64,000 nucleotides of DNA from Corynebacterium auris (GCF_030408575.1 NZ_CP047047.1:1723991-1787990), one strand, 5' to 3'. Positions 33,904 through 42,809 are shown, counted from the stretch's first letter. Notes: generated by a model not told the origin, from the letters alone. Numbers and translations are program-made.

Positions 33904-35862
33904 CTACACACTCCCCGCCAGGCCGCGGCGCACGAGAAGCGGGCGGGTGTCCTTGTCTCGGCCCCGGAACGCCCGGTAGGCCTCGGCGTAGTCGACGGAG
34001 GCGCCCCTGCTCAGGATGGTGTCGCGGAACTTCTGTCCGGTTGCGCGGTTGATCCCCTCCTTTTCAATCAGCTCGTAACCGTCCGCGTCGAGCGCCTCGG
34101 CCCACAGGTAGGAGTAGTAGCCCGCCGAGTAGCCGCCGGCGAAGATGTGGTTGAACCAGGTGGAGCGGTAGCGCGGCTCGAGGCCCTCGACGTCGAGGCC
34201 GTACTCGGCGAGCGTGGCAGCCTCGAAGGCCTCGATGTCCTCCGGCACCTCTTCGCTCAGGCTGTGCCACGCGAGGTCGATGGCGCTCGCCGCCAGGTAC
34301 TCGGCGGTGTCGAAGCCCTGCCCGAACTGGCGGGATGCACGCACCGCGGCGAGCAGGTCGTCGGGGATGACCTCCCCGGTGTCGACGTGGCGGGCGTAGT
34401 TGCGCGCGATCTCCGGGGCGAAGGCGTAGTTCTCGTTGATCTGGGAGGGAAACTCCACCCAGTCCCTGGGCACGTTGGTGCCGGACAGGGACGGGTAGTA
34501 GACGTGAGAGAGCAGGCCGTGCAGGGCGTGGCCGAACTCGTGGAAGACGGTCGTGACCTCATCGATGGTGAGCAGCTGCGAGGTCAGTGACATCACGTTG
34601 ACCACCACGGCCTTCGTGCCCCGCAGCCGGGACTGGTCCACAAACGAGCTCATCCACGCGCCCCCGCGCTTGGATTCGCGCGCGCGGTAGTCGGTGAGCA
34701 ACAGGCCGATGCCGGTCCCGTCCTCTTCGCGCACCTCCCACACCGCGACGTCGTCACGGTAGCCGTGCAGGTCCTCGCGACGTTCCACGGTGATGCCGTA
34801 GAGGAGGTGGGCGGCGTAGAAGACGCCGTCGCGGAGCACGCGCTCGAGCGGGAAGTAGGCGCGCAGCTCGGACTCGTCGACGCCGAGCTCCTCCGCGCGG
34901 CGCCGCGCCTGCCAGTAGGGCCAGTCAGCGCCGTCGAGGTCGTGGCCCGCCAGCTCCCCGGCCAGCTTGCGCTCGGCCTCCGCGTTCGCGGCGGCGGCCG
35001 GGGCGAGGTCGGAAATAAGCTGGCGCGCCGCGTGCGCCGTGCCCGCGGTCTCCTCGGCGATGACGTAATCCGCGTGGGTGTCAAAGCCGAGCAGCCTGGC
35101 GCGCTCCCGGCGCAGCCGGGCCGATTCCCTCACCAGCTCCGGGTTTGAGCTCCTCCCGCGCGCAAGGGAGGCGTCGAAAAGCCTGCGGCGCGACTCAGGG
35201 CGGGCAAGCTCCGCCTGCAAAGACTGCGTGGTGGGAAGCTCGATGGGCACGAGGTAGTCGCCCTCGTCCGTGCGCAGCGCGTCGATCTGCGCCTCGCTCA
35301 GGCCCTCGAGGTCCTCGCGCCGGAAGCGCACCGCGAGCGCGCGCGTGTCGGCCAGAAGGTTGCGGCCGAAGCGCTCGGACAACTCGCTGAGGCGCTGATT
35401 GATCTCGGCGAGCCTCTGTTTGCCCTCCTCGCCGAGGGCGGCGCCGCGGCGCACGAAGGTGCGCAGCAGTTTGTCATGCAGGCGCTGCGACTCGGTGTCC
35501 TCGGGCACCTCGATGTTGCGCAGGCGCTCGTAGAGCTCGGTGTTCTGGAAGATCGCGTCCGTGTGCGCCGACAGCTGCGGCGCGATGCGGTCGGCCACCT
35601 CGTCGAACTCTGGCGTGGTGTCCGTGCCCTGCAGGTTGAAAAACCACGCCGTCACGCGCTCCAGGTCCGCCCCCGACAGCTCAAGCGCCTCCACCGTGTT
35701 CTCCCACGTGGGTTGCTCCTCCGCGAGGATCTGCGCGAGCTGCGCGCGGTGGCGCTCGAGCGCCTCCTCCAGCGCCGGCTCCACGTGCTCTAGGCGGATC
35801 GCGCGGAAATCCGGCAGGTCATAAGGCAGCGTCGACGGGCTCAGCAGGGGGTTGGTACTCAT
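33904..35862 (-). CDS. dcp: M3-family peptidyl-dipeptidase (Dcp)
   Basis: Cytosolic zinc metallopeptidase that removes dipeptides from oligopeptide C-termini. The 652-residue thimet-oligopeptidase family protein has the HExxH site as VFHEFGHALHGLLSHV, with the third ligand Glu in the following ENYAFAPE region, and the conserved DWVEFPSQINE. It starts TNPLLSPSTLPYDLPDF with TAGGAT 8 bases upstream of the ATG, divergent from the esterase gene. The length is typical for bacterial Dcp. Confidence 0.95.
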   Translation of the reverse strand: MSTNPLLSPSTLPYDLPDFRAIRLEHVEPALEEALERHRAQLAQILAEEQPTWENTVEALELSGADLERVTAWFFNLQGTDTTPEFDEVADRIAPQLSAHTDAIFQNTELYERLRNIEVPEDTESQRLHDKLLRTFVRRGAALGEEGKQRLAEINQRLSELSERFGRNLLADTRALAVRFRREDLEGLSEAQIDALRTDEGDYLVPIELPTTQSLQAELARPESRRRLFDASLARGRSSNPELVRESARLRRERARLLGFDTHADYVIAEETAGTAHAARQLISDLAPAAAANAEAERKLAGELAGHDLDGADWPYWQARRRAEELGVDESELRAYFPLERVLRDGVFYAAHLLYGITVERREDLHGYRDDVAVWEVREEDGTGIGLLLTDYRARESKRGGAWMSSFVDQSRLRGTKAVVVNVMSLTSQLLTIDEVTTVFHEFGHALHGLLSHVYYPSLSGTNVPRDWVEFPSQINENYAFAPEIARNYARHVDTGEVIPDDLLAAVRASRQFGQGFDTAEYLAASAIDLAWHSLSEEVPEDIEAFEAATLAEYGLDVEGLEPRYRSTWFNHIFAGGYSAGYYSYLWAEALDADGYELIEKEGINRATGQKFRDTILSRGASVDYAEAYRAFRGRDKDTRPLLVRRGLAGSV

Positions 35863-35870
35863 GGGGCCTC

Positions 35871-35876
35871 ATCCTA
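35871..35876 (-). promoter_or_regulatory. -10 element of dcp (TAGGAT)
   Basis: Minus-strand TAGGAT, 8 bases before the dcp ATG. It is back to back with the esterase -10 at 35891. Confidence 0.4.
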
Positions 35877-35890
35877 CGCCGCCGCCGGAC

Positions 35891-35896
35891 TAGACT
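35891..35896 (+). promoter_or_regulatory. -10 element of the esterase gene (TAGACT)
   Basis: TAGACT, 8 bases, then ATG at 35905; no ribosome binding site. Confidence 0.45.
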
Positions 35897-35904
35897 TGTC
35901 CGCC

Positions 35905-37170
35905 ATGAGCCAGACCGAAACAGTCGAGGTCACCTGCCCCGCCGGCACGGTCCGCGGCGCGCGCCACGGCGAGGAGGGCGTCGACCGCTTCCACTCCATT
36001 CCGTACTCGCGCATTTCCGCGCCCTTCAACGACGCACTGCCCGCGTCGCCGAGCACGCTTATCGACGCCACAACCCCGCGCCCCGATACCACCGCCCTCT
36101 CGGTGACCACCCCCGCCGCCACGCGGCCCGGGGCCGACCTGCCCGTCATGGTGTTCATCCACGGCGGGCGCTTTGAGGAGGGCACCCACGCCGACCCGCG
36201 CACCGGCGCCGCGGGCTTCAGCCGCAACGGGGTGATCCAGGTGCAGGTGGGCTACCGGCTGCGCCTGCCCGGCCTGGCCCGCTTCCCCGACGACGCGCCC
36301 AGCCACTTCCGCGCCGCCCACGACTGCCAGCTCGCCCTCGAATGGGTCCAGCGCAACATCGAGGCCTTCGGCGGCGACCCCACCAACGTCACCCTCGTGG
36401 GCCAGTCCGCCGGGGCGGCGTTGACGCTGTGGCTGGCGCGCCGCGACCACTTCCGCGGCGGTTTCCGGCGCGTGCTTGCCCTCTCGCCCGCCTTTCCCCG
36501 CATGACCTACGAGAAGCGCAAACCCGTGCTGCGCGCGGCGCTGGGAAAGCCCCTCACGCGCGCGGCGCTTAACAACGCCGCCGCGACCCGCATCGAGCGC
36601 GGCTACCGCCGCCTGCGCACCTTTTACATAACGGACATGGCCCTCGGCCCGGCACCGCTGGAGCCGGAGGAGCTGGCCGAGGTGGACATCGTGGTCACCT
36701 CCACGCGCGAGGAGATGTACGCCCTCGGCGCGGGCCTCGACGACAGGGGCTTCGGCGAGCTCACGCTGCGCGGGCTGGGCGCGCGGATGGGGCTGCCGCT
36801 GTCGCGCTACCGCGCCTACATCGACGCCGCCCGCTCGCTCAGCCCGCGCCGCCTGAGCAGCCGCTTTTTCAGCGACAGCCTGATCCGCCGCTGGGTCGAC
36901 GCCGTCTCCGAGCGCGCGCCCGGCCCGATCTGGCAAGCCGAGCTCGTCTCGGCGTACGGCCCGCTGCGCCACTCCGGCGAGCTGGAGACCCTGTTCACCC
37001 CAGGAACCCGCCTCAACGACTGGCTGCTGGCCTACTGCGGCGGCGCCCGCCCCGGCTGGCCCGAGTACGGCCCGAAGCGCCAGGTGCTGCGCGCGGAGAT
37101 CGACGGCCCGGGCCGCGACATCGTCCACGACCCGCTCGGCTACATGCGGGAGGCGTTCCGCACCGCGTAA
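35905..37170 (+). CDS. carboxylesterase (type-B / PnbA-like)
   Basis: Alpha/beta-hydrolase of the carboxylesterase type-B family, 421 residues from the ATG at 35905 (an upstream in-frame TTG at 35896 is less likely). The oxyanion-hole block is MVFIHGGRFEEG, the nucleophile elbow NVTLVGQSAGAALT (Ser near residue 170). The C-terminal histidine is in PLRHSGELETLF and the probable acid in TSTREEMYALG. It is shorter than the usual 480-520 residues, with several surface loops missing, but the catalytic triad appears complete. One 11-mer copy lies at 36057. The natural substrate is unknown. Confidence 0.88.
   Translation: MSQTETVEVTCPAGTVRGARHGEEGVDRFHSIPYSRISAPFNDALPASPSTLIDATTPRPDTTALSVTTPAATRPGADLPVMVFIHGGRFEEGTHADPRTGAAGFSRNGVIQVQVGYRLRLPGLARFPDDAPSHFRAAHDCQLALEWVQRNIEAFGGDPTNVTLVGQSAGAALTLWLARRDHFRGGFRRVLALSPAFPRMTYEKRKPVLRAALGKPLTRAALNNAAATRIERGYRRLRTFYITDMALGPAPLEPEELAEVDIVVTSTREEMYALGAGLDDRGFGELTLRGLGARMGLPLSRYRAYIDAARSLSPRRLSSRFFSDSLIRRWVDAVSERAPGPIWQAELVSAYGPLRHSGELETLFTPGTRLNDWLLAYCGGARPGWPEYGPKRQVLRAEIDGPGRDIVHDPLGYMREAFRTA
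36057..36067 (-). repeat. dispersed 11-mer CGTCGATAAGC, copy 5
   Basis: Exact copy on the minus strand, preceded by GG. The plus-strand esterase gene reads the complement as Leu-Ile-Asp-Ala. Confidence 0.7.
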
Positions 37171-37190
37171 GTTGTCCGAGCTAGATTGTC

Positions 37191-37745
37191 CTAGTTGTTG
37201 AGGTTGCCCTCGAAGGTGACGTTGCCAATGGTGAACTCGGCGTCCCAGAGGTTGCCGGTGGGCACGTCGAACGGGTACTTCAGGTTCGCGGTCGCCCCCG
37301 GCCCGAGCGGCAGGTCCAGCCCCACGATGTCCACGCCCGACTGCTGCGCGTCGAGCGGCTGGGCCTCCTGTTTGTTGGTCCCGTCGGTGGTGTAGGACAG
37401 CGTCGGCTGGCCGAGGGCGTCCGCCGGCATGGGGACGTCCGACTCGTTCGTCACCGCGACAATGACGATGCTGCCGCCGTTGTTGGCCACGTTTGTCCCC
37501 TGCCACGTGTAGGACACCTCCATGCCCGGGTCCTCGACCTTCTCGCCGGAGATCTCGTCGGTGGTGATGTTGTTGGCGTCGTTGACCTCGAAGTCTTCCT
37601 CAGGCGCCGCGGTCGGCGTGCTCACCTCGATCTCCGCGTCGGCGGCCGGTGAGGTGTTGTCCTCCGCCCCGCAGGCCGACAGGCTCAGCGCGGTCAAAGC
37701 GGCGACGGTGGCCGCCGCGGCGTGGCGGTTCAGGCGTGAAGTCAT
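37191..37745 (-). CDS. secreted lipoprotein, DUF4352-like (184 aa)
   Basis: The signal peptide ends in the lipobox LSAC (C25) and is followed by an acidic, Ser/Thr/Ala-rich linker. An immunoglobulin-like domain then follows (NNGGSIVIVAVTNESDVPM ... GPGATANLKYPFDVP), resembling DUF4352/telomeric-Ig folds found in surface lipoproteins. Function unknown. It is convergent with the esterase and divergent from the ABC exporter; CTGTACAG motifs lie in the shared promoter region. Confidence 0.75.
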   Translation of the reverse strand: MTSRLNRHAAAATVAALTALSLSACGAEDNTSPAADAEIEVSTPTAAPEEDFEVNDANNITTDEISGEKVEDPGMEVSYTWQGTNVANNGGSIVIVAVTNESDVPMPADALGQPTLSYTTDGTNKQEAQPLDAQQSGVDIVGLDLPLGPGATANLKYPFDVPTGNLWDAEFTIGNVTFEGNLNN

Positions 37746-37770
37746 AGCCGGGGGTTCCCCATTTCTGTGA

Positions 37771-37809
37771 TGTACAGCGCGTTTGGAGCAATTCTCCTCT
37801 ACTGTACAG
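37771..37809. promoter_or_regulatory. paired TGTACAG / CTGTACAG motifs in divergent promoter
   Basis: TGTACAG (37771-37777) and CTGTACA(G) (37802-37809) form an inverted repeat with a 24-base spacer; the right copy is itself a perfect 8-base palindrome. It lies between the lipoprotein and ABC exporter genes, just upstream of the exporter -10. The regulator is not known to me. Confidence 0.4.
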
Positions 37810-37815
37810 CCCGAC

Positions 37816-37821
37816 TAGCAT
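37816..37821 (+). promoter_or_regulatory. -10 element of the ABC exporter gene (TAGCAT)
   Basis: TAGCAT, 9 bases, then ATG at 37831. Confidence 0.35.
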
Positions 37822-37830
37822 CGGGCAATT

Positions 37831-39693
37831 ATGCAGTCTTTAACGCGCGTGGTCCGCAGCGCGTCGGCGCTGTGGCCTTTCTACCTGGCTGTTGTGGTGA
37901 TCTCCAGCGCTGTCGCGGCCCTCGGACTGGCCACCCCGTTCATCATCCGCGAAGCGACCGACACCATCGTCGCAACGCTTTCCGACGCCCCACCGCCCGC
38001 CCCCACCCGCACCATCGCGTGGCTGGCCGTCGCCCTCTTCGCCGTCCAGGCGGGCGCGGCGGCGCTGCGCAACGTGTCGGGTTACCTCGGTGACGTCATG
38101 GTCGCCCGGATGCGCCAGATCCTGTCCACGCGCTACTTCGCCAAGCTCCTGTCGTTGCCGCAGCGCTACTTCGACGCCCAGGTCACCGGCACAATCATCG
38201 CGCGCCTGGACCGGTCCATCGCGAACGTCACGCAGTTCATCCAGTCCTTTTCCAACAACTTCCTGCCCATGCTGCTGCAGGTCGCGGCGATCCTCGCCAT
38301 CACGGCCTACTACTACTGGCCGCTGACTATCCTGCTGGCCATCCTCTTCCCGCTCTACACCTGGCTCACCGCGCTCACCTCCCGGCACTGGCAGGGCTTC
38401 GAGCAAGCGAAGAACGCGCGTGTCGACGACGCAAACGGGCGCTTCGCCGAAGTCGTCGGCCAGATCAAGGTGACCAAGTCCTTCGTCGCCGAACTGCGCG
38501 AGCTGGACACCTTCGGGCGCCACTACGCCGAAACCGTCGACCTGACCAGGCCGCAATCGCGCTGGTGGCACTCGATGGACACGATCCGCGGCGTAGCCAT
38601 GACGGTAATTTTCCTGGGCATCTACCTCATCGTTTTTCTGCGCACGCTGACCGGCCAGTTCACCATCGGCGAAATGGTCATGCTCCTGCAGATGGTCACC
38701 ATGGCGCGCCAGCCGGTTGAGATGATGAGCTGGATCGTCGACTCCGCCCAACGCGCCGTCGCCGGCTCCCGCGACTACTTCGCCGTCATGGACGAGCCCG
38801 TGGAGCCCACCGCCAACCAGCAGCTCGTCGCGGCAACCGGCGCCAGCGACGCCCCCGCACTCACCCCCACCGCGCACTCCCCGCTGCCGGTCCGCGAGCC
38901 CGTCATCGCCTTCGACCGTGTCACCTTCGCCTACGCTCCCGGCGAACCCGTACTCCGGGACATCAGTTTTACCGCCCGCGCCGGCGAGAAGATCGCCCTG
39001 GTCGGGGAGTCCGGGGGCGGCAAGTCGACGGTGGTCAACCTCCTGCTCGGCCTCTACCCCGTCGAGCAGGGCCGGCTCGTCGTGTGCGGGCGCGACGTCG
39101 CCGAACTCGACGCCGAGACGCTGCGGGCCACCACTGGCGTCGTCTTCCAGGAGCCAGCGCTGTTTTCCGGTTCCATCTTCTCCAACATCGCCTACGGCTC
39201 ACCGGGCGCAACGGAGGACGAGGTCATCGAGGTGGCCAAGCGCGCCAACGCCCACGAGTTCATCACCCGGTTCGCGCAGGGCTACGACACCGTCATCGGC
39301 GAGCGCGGCCTGCGCCTGTCCGGCGGGCAGCGCCAGCGCATCGCCGTGGCCCGCGCCATGCTCAAGGACGCCCCCATCCTGATCCTCGACGAGGCGACCT
39401 CGGCGCTGGACACGAAGGCCGAGCGCGCCGTCCAGGCCGGACTCGACGAGCTGATGAAGGACCGCACCACCATCATGATCGCCCACCGCCTGTCCACCAT
39501 CGCGGACGCGGACACCATCATCACGCTTCGCGACGGCCGCATCGACGAAATCGGCTCACCTGCCCAGCTGGCCGCCTCCGGCGGAATCTACGCCGAGCTG
39601 CTCTCCCTGACCGCGTCGTCGAGCGCCGTGGACCGCGAGCGGCTCAAAGCCTACGGCTTCCGCGCCGATGGCGACGACGTTTTAGAGAGCTGA
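37831..39693 (+). CDS. ABC exporter, fused membrane and ATPase domains
   Basis: The 620-residue half-transporter is of the MsbA/LmrA-like type. Six transmembrane helices (about 1-320, starts VVISSAVAALGLATPFII) precede one NBD (about 345-590). The NBD has Walker A GESGGGKST, signature LSGGQRQR, Walker B ILILDEATSALD and the H-loop His in MIAHRLS. The substrate (drug, lipid or peptide) cannot be told. It is a single gene, presumably homodimeric, divergent from the DUF4352-like lipoprotein. A three-copy tandem repeat follows. Confidence 0.93.
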   Translation: MQSLTRVVRSASALWPFYLAVVVISSAVAALGLATPFIIREATDTIVATLSDAPPPAPTRTIAWLAVALFAVQAGAAALRNVSGYLGDVMVARMRQILSTRYFAKLLSLPQRYFDAQVTGTIIARLDRSIANVTQFIQSFSNNFLPMLLQVAAILAITAYYYWPLTILLAILFPLYTWLTALTSRHWQGFEQAKNARVDDANGRFAEVVGQIKVTKSFVAELRELDTFGRHYAETVDLTRPQSRWWHSMDTIRGVAMTVIFLGIYLIVFLRTLTGQFTIGEMVMLLQMVTMARQPVEMMSWIVDSAQRAVAGSRDYFAVMDEPVEPTANQQLVAATGASDAPALTPTAHSPLPVREPVIAFDRVTFAYAPGEPVLRDISFTARAGEKIALVGESGGGKSTVVNLLLGLYPVEQGRLVVCGRDVAELDAETLRATTGVVFQEPALFSGSIFSNIAYGSPGATEDEVIEVAKRANAHEFITRFAQGYDTVIGERGLRLSGGQRQRIAVARAMLKDAPILILDEATSALDTKAERAVQAGLDELMKDRTTIMIAHRLSTIADADTIITLRDGRIDEIGSPAQLAASGGIYAELLSLTASSSAVDRERLKAYGFRADGDDVLES

Positions 39694-39710
39694 CGAAGCA
39701 CCTTCCCCCT

Positions 39711-39909
39711 GGGGTTTTCCACCCCGCCTTTCGCTGCGGTCGACCGTGGTCGACCCCAGCGCACCCTGCCACCCGGCCACCAGGGGTTTTCCGCCCCACT
39801 TTTCGTTGCGGTCGACCGTGGTCGACCCCAGCGCACCCTGCCACCGGGCCACCAGGGGTTTTCCGCCCCACTTTTCGTTGCGGTCGGCCGCGGTCGACCC
39901 CAGCGCACC
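39711..39909. repeat. 72-bp tandem repeat, 2.8 copies
   Basis: Units begin with GGGGTTTTCC at 39711, 39783 and 39855, an exact 72-base period; the third is cut at 55 bases. Copies two and three differ at only a few positions, and the first is slightly more divergent. Each unit contains one or two GGTCGACC palindromes and the block CCCCAGCGCACC. It lies between the exporter stop and the treS promoter. Open reading frames crossing it are artefacts of the period being divisible by three. There is no spacer, so this is not a CRISPR. Confidence 0.9.
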
Positions 39910-39974
39910 GCACAGCCACCACAGCCAACCCCGACGCACCCCCAACCCGCGCGGCCCGCCCTACATTTCGCCGC

Positions 39975-39980
39975 TACTCT
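39975..39980 (+). promoter_or_regulatory. -10 element of treS (TACTCT)
   Basis: TACTCT, 8 bases, then the treS ATG at 39989; no ribosome binding site. Confidence 0.45.
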
Positions 39981-39988
39981 GGGGCAGC

Positions 39989-41704
39989 ATGGACCAAACC
40001 CCCCAGGCATCTGATTTCAAGCTCCCCGCCCCCGTCGAAGAACCCTGGCAGCGCCCCGACCCCGAGTGGTACAAGGACGCTGTTTTCTATGAGGTCCTCG
40101 TGCGCGCTTTTTATGACCCGGACGCGACCGGCTCGGGCACGCTGAAGGGCGTCGAGGAGAAGCTCGATTACTTGCAGTGGCTGGGGGTGGACTGCCTGTG
40201 GCTGCCGCCGTTTTATGATTCCCCGCTGAAAGATGGCGGTTACGACATCCGGGATTTCCGCAAGGTGCTGCCGGAGTTCGGCACGGTGGAAGACTTCGTC
40301 AACCTCGTCGACTCGGCCCACAAGCGCGGCATTCGCGTGATTACGGACTTCCCCATCAACCACACCTCGGACCAGCACGCGTGGTTCCGCGAGTCGCGCC
40401 AGGATCCGGAGGGGCCCTACGGCGATTACTACGTGTGGTCGGACGACCCGACGAAGTACGAGGGCTCGCGCATCATCTTCATTGACACCGAGGAATCAAA
40501 CTGGACCTTCGACCCGGTGCGCAAGCAGTATTTCTGGCACCGCTTCTTCTCCCACCAGCCGGACCTGAACTACGACAACCCGGCTGTGCAGGAGGAGATC
40601 CTGGACGTCATACGTTTCTGGCTCGAGCTCGGCATGGACGGCATCCGCCTCGACGCCATCCCCTACCTTTTCGAGCGCGAGGGCACGAACTCGGAAAACT
40701 TGCCGGAGACCCACCAGTTCATCAAGCGGGTCCGCGCGCTTTTCGACGACGAGTATCCCGGCCGCTTCCTCCTGGCGGAAGCGAACCAGTTGCCGAACGA
40801 GGTCGTGGCCTACTTCGGCGAGGGCGAGGGGGACGAGTGCCAGATGGCGTTCCACTTCCCCGTCATGCCGCGCATTTTCATGGGTATCCACCAGGAAAAT
40901 GCGCAGCCGATCATCGATATCCTGCGCACCACCCCGGACATCCCGGAGACGGCGCAGTGGGGCATTTTCCTGCGTAACCACGATGAGCTCACCCTCGAGA
41001 TGGTCACGGAGGACGAGCGCGACTACATGTACAAAAACTACGCCACGGACCCGCGCATGCGCGCCAACGTGGGCATCCGGCGCCGCCTAGCGCCGCTGCT
41101 GGGCGGGCACCGCGACCGGCTCGAGTTGGCGCACGCACTGCTGTTGTCCCTGCCGGGCTCGCCCTTTTTGTACTACGGCGACGAGATCGGGATGGGCGAC
41201 AACATTTGGCTGACGGACCGCGACGGGGTGCGCACGCCGATGCAGTGGTCCAACGACCGCAACGGCGGCTTTTCCAAGGCCGACCCGGAGCGGCTCTACC
41301 TGCCGCCGATCCGCAACGACCAGTACGGCTTCCACATCGTCAACGTCGAGTCGCAGATGAACCGGGACAACTCCCTGCTGCACTGGGTGCGCGAGCGCGT
41401 GCACATCCGCAAGCAGTATCAGGCCTTCGGCCGTGGCTCCTACGCCGAGGTGGAGCACGGCAACGAGCAGGTTTTAGCGTTCATCCGCGAGTACGGCGAC
41501 GAGCGGATCCTGTGCGTGCACAACATGAGCTCGCGCCCGCAGCCGGTGGAGATGCAGCTGGGCCAGTACAACGGGGTGGTGCCGCTGGAGCTGTCGGGCG
41601 GGGTCGAGTTCCCCGCCATCGGTGAGCTGCCGTGGCTGGTCACCCTCGCCCCGCACGGTTTCTTCTGGTTCGACATCTCCTCCCGGGAGCGCGAGCATGT
41701 TTGA
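39989..41704 (+). CDS. treS: trehalose synthase (maltose glucosylmutase)
   Basis: Interconverts maltose and trehalose. The ATG at 39989 gives 571 residues and begins with the usual QRPDPEWYKDAVFYEVLVRAF. GH13 motifs are complete: VITDFPINHTSDQH, GMDGIRLDAIPYLF (nucleophile Asp), RFLLAEANQLP (acid/base Glu), LRNHDELTLEM (Asp). DRDGVRTPMQWS is diagnostic of TreS. The frame extends upstream through the tandem repeat, but that stretch is not coding. Its stop overlaps the maltokinase start by eight bases, so trehalose is converted to maltose and then maltose 1-phosphate by the two products. Confidence 0.96.
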   Translation: MDQTPQASDFKLPAPVEEPWQRPDPEWYKDAVFYEVLVRAFYDPDATGSGTLKGVEEKLDYLQWLGVDCLWLPPFYDSPLKDGGYDIRDFRKVLPEFGTVEDFVNLVDSAHKRGIRVITDFPINHTSDQHAWFRESRQDPEGPYGDYYVWSDDPTKYEGSRIIFIDTEESNWTFDPVRKQYFWHRFFSHQPDLNYDNPAVQEEILDVIRFWLELGMDGIRLDAIPYLFEREGTNSENLPETHQFIKRVRALFDDEYPGRFLLAEANQLPNEVVAYFGEGEGDECQMAFHFPVMPRIFMGIHQENAQPIIDILRTTPDIPETAQWGIFLRNHDELTLEMVTEDERDYMYKNYATDPRMRANVGIRRRLAPLLGGHRDRLELAHALLLSLPGSPFLYYGDEIGMGDNIWLTDRDGVRTPMQWSNDRNGGFSKADPERLYLPPIRNDQYGFHIVNVESQMNRDNSLLHWVRERVHIRKQYQAFGRGSYAEVEHGNEQVLAFIREYGDERILCVHNMSSRPQPVEMQLGQYNGVVPLELSGGVEFPAIGELPWLVTLAPHGFFWFDISSREREHV

Positions 41705-42788
41705 TATCAGCCAGGAGCGCTTCTACGGGGCGAAGTCGGAGCCGGTCGACTCCGTGGAGGTGGCCGCGCGCGAGGAGGTCGGCGGGTTTGAGTGGCGCAT
41801 CCTCGACGTCAGCCACGGCGGCGTGACCGACGCCTACCAGGTGCTTCTCGGCGGCGACGCCGACGCCCTAGGCACCGACGCCGGGGCGCAGGCCTACCTG
41901 GATCACGTCTCCCGCTTCGGCGAGGTGAACGGAACGGTGGGCGGGTCCGTGGCGCGCCCCCTCGGCGCAGAACAGTCGAACACCTCCCTCGTCGTCGACG
42001 AAAAGTGGGTGCTCAAGGTGTTCCGCCGCCTCGAGCAGGGCGTCAACCCGGACGTGGAGCTGCTCACCGCCATCGCGCAGTGCCCGAACGTGGCGGGCGT
42101 GCGCGGGCACGTCACGCGCGGCGGAGCGACGCTGGCCATGCAGCAAGAACTCATCGTCGGCGGGGCCGACGGGTTTGAGCTGGCCACCTCCGGCAAGCTC
42201 GGCGACCCGACGCAGCTGGGCGCGGCGGTGCGCACGGTGCACGACGCACTCGCCAGCGCCTTCGGCACCCGCACCGTCGCAGGCTCCGAGCTGCGCACGG
42301 GCCTTAACGCGCACCTCGACGAGCTGCTGCCGCAGGCCAACGTCCTCGCCCCGTACGAAAAGGACCTGCGCGAACTTTACGCGCGCATCCCCGACGAGGG
42401 GGCCGCTGTCCAGCGCATCCACGGGGACCTGCACCTGGGGCAGACCCTTAAAGCAGGCGAGCGCTGGTTCCTCATCGACTTCGAGGGCGAGCCGGCGCGC
42501 CCGCTGTCGCAGCGCCGCGCGCCCGACCACCCGCTGCGCGACGTCGCCGGGATGGTGCGCTCCTTCGGCTACGCCGCCGCGGTGGGCGGGAAGGATAAGG
42601 AGTGGGAGCAGGGGGGCGTCGATAAGCTTCTTGCCGGTTACGGCGTTGAGGCGGGGCCGATCCTCGCGGCCTACGTGGCGGACAAGGCCGCCTATGAGGT
42701 GGTGTACGAGGCGAACAACCGGCCGGACTGGGTGGAGATCCCGCTGCGGGCGATCGAGGAGCTGGCGTCCCACGCGGCGGGACGTTAG
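41697..42788 (+). CDS. maltokinase-like protein (Mak/Pep2)
   Basis: Predicted to phosphorylate maltose to maltose 1-phosphate, feeding GlgE. Starting at the ATG at 41697, which overlaps the treS stop, it has 363 residues, shorter than the approximately 450 of mycobacterial Mak; the N-terminal cap region is reduced. The kinase core is present: HGDLHLGQTL (catalytic loop), LIDFEGEPARPLSQRRAPD (metal-binding Asp) and LRDVAGMVRSFGYA. Coupling to treS strongly supports the role. One 11-mer copy lies at 42617. No glgE is present in the window. Confidence 0.85.
   Translation: MFDISQERFYGAKSEPVDSVEVAAREEVGGFEWRILDVSHGGVTDAYQVLLGGDADALGTDAGAQAYLDHVSRFGEVNGTVGGSVARPLGAEQSNTSLVVDEKWVLKVFRRLEQGVNPDVELLTAIAQCPNVAGVRGHVTRGGATLAMQQELIVGGADGFELATSGKLGDPTQLGAAVRTVHDALASAFGTRTVAGSELRTGLNAHLDELLPQANVLAPYEKDLRELYARIPDEGAAVQRIHGDLHLGQTLKAGERWFLIDFEGEPARPLSQRRAPDHPLRDVAGMVRSFGYAAAVGGKDKEWEQGGVDKLLAGYGVEAGPILAAYVADKAAYEVVYEANNRPDWVEIPLRAIEELASHAAGR
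42617..42627 (+). repeat. dispersed 11-mer CGTCGATAAGC, copy 6
   Basis: Exact copy, preceded by GG. It is sense within the maltokinase gene, which reads it as Val-Asp-Lys-Leu. Confidence 0.7.
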
Positions 42789-42790
42789 AT

Positions 42791-42809
42791 TCCAAAAAGT
42801 TGGATTTTT
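42791..42809 (+). terminator. AT-rich hairpin with T run after the maltokinase gene
   Basis: TCCAA-AAAG-TTGGA followed by TTTTT, directly after the maltokinase stop. The stem is short, but the T run is rare in this GC-rich DNA. TTGGAT inside it could also serve as a -35 for brnQ. Confidence 0.45.

Noticed and set aside
39711-39909. CRISPR array
   Set aside because: Units are contiguous with no unique spacers, and there are no cas genes.
39651-40010. Minus-strand frames of 87-119 codons across the tandem repeat
   Set aside because: Open only because the 72-base period is divisible by three; the product is a repeated low-complexity string.
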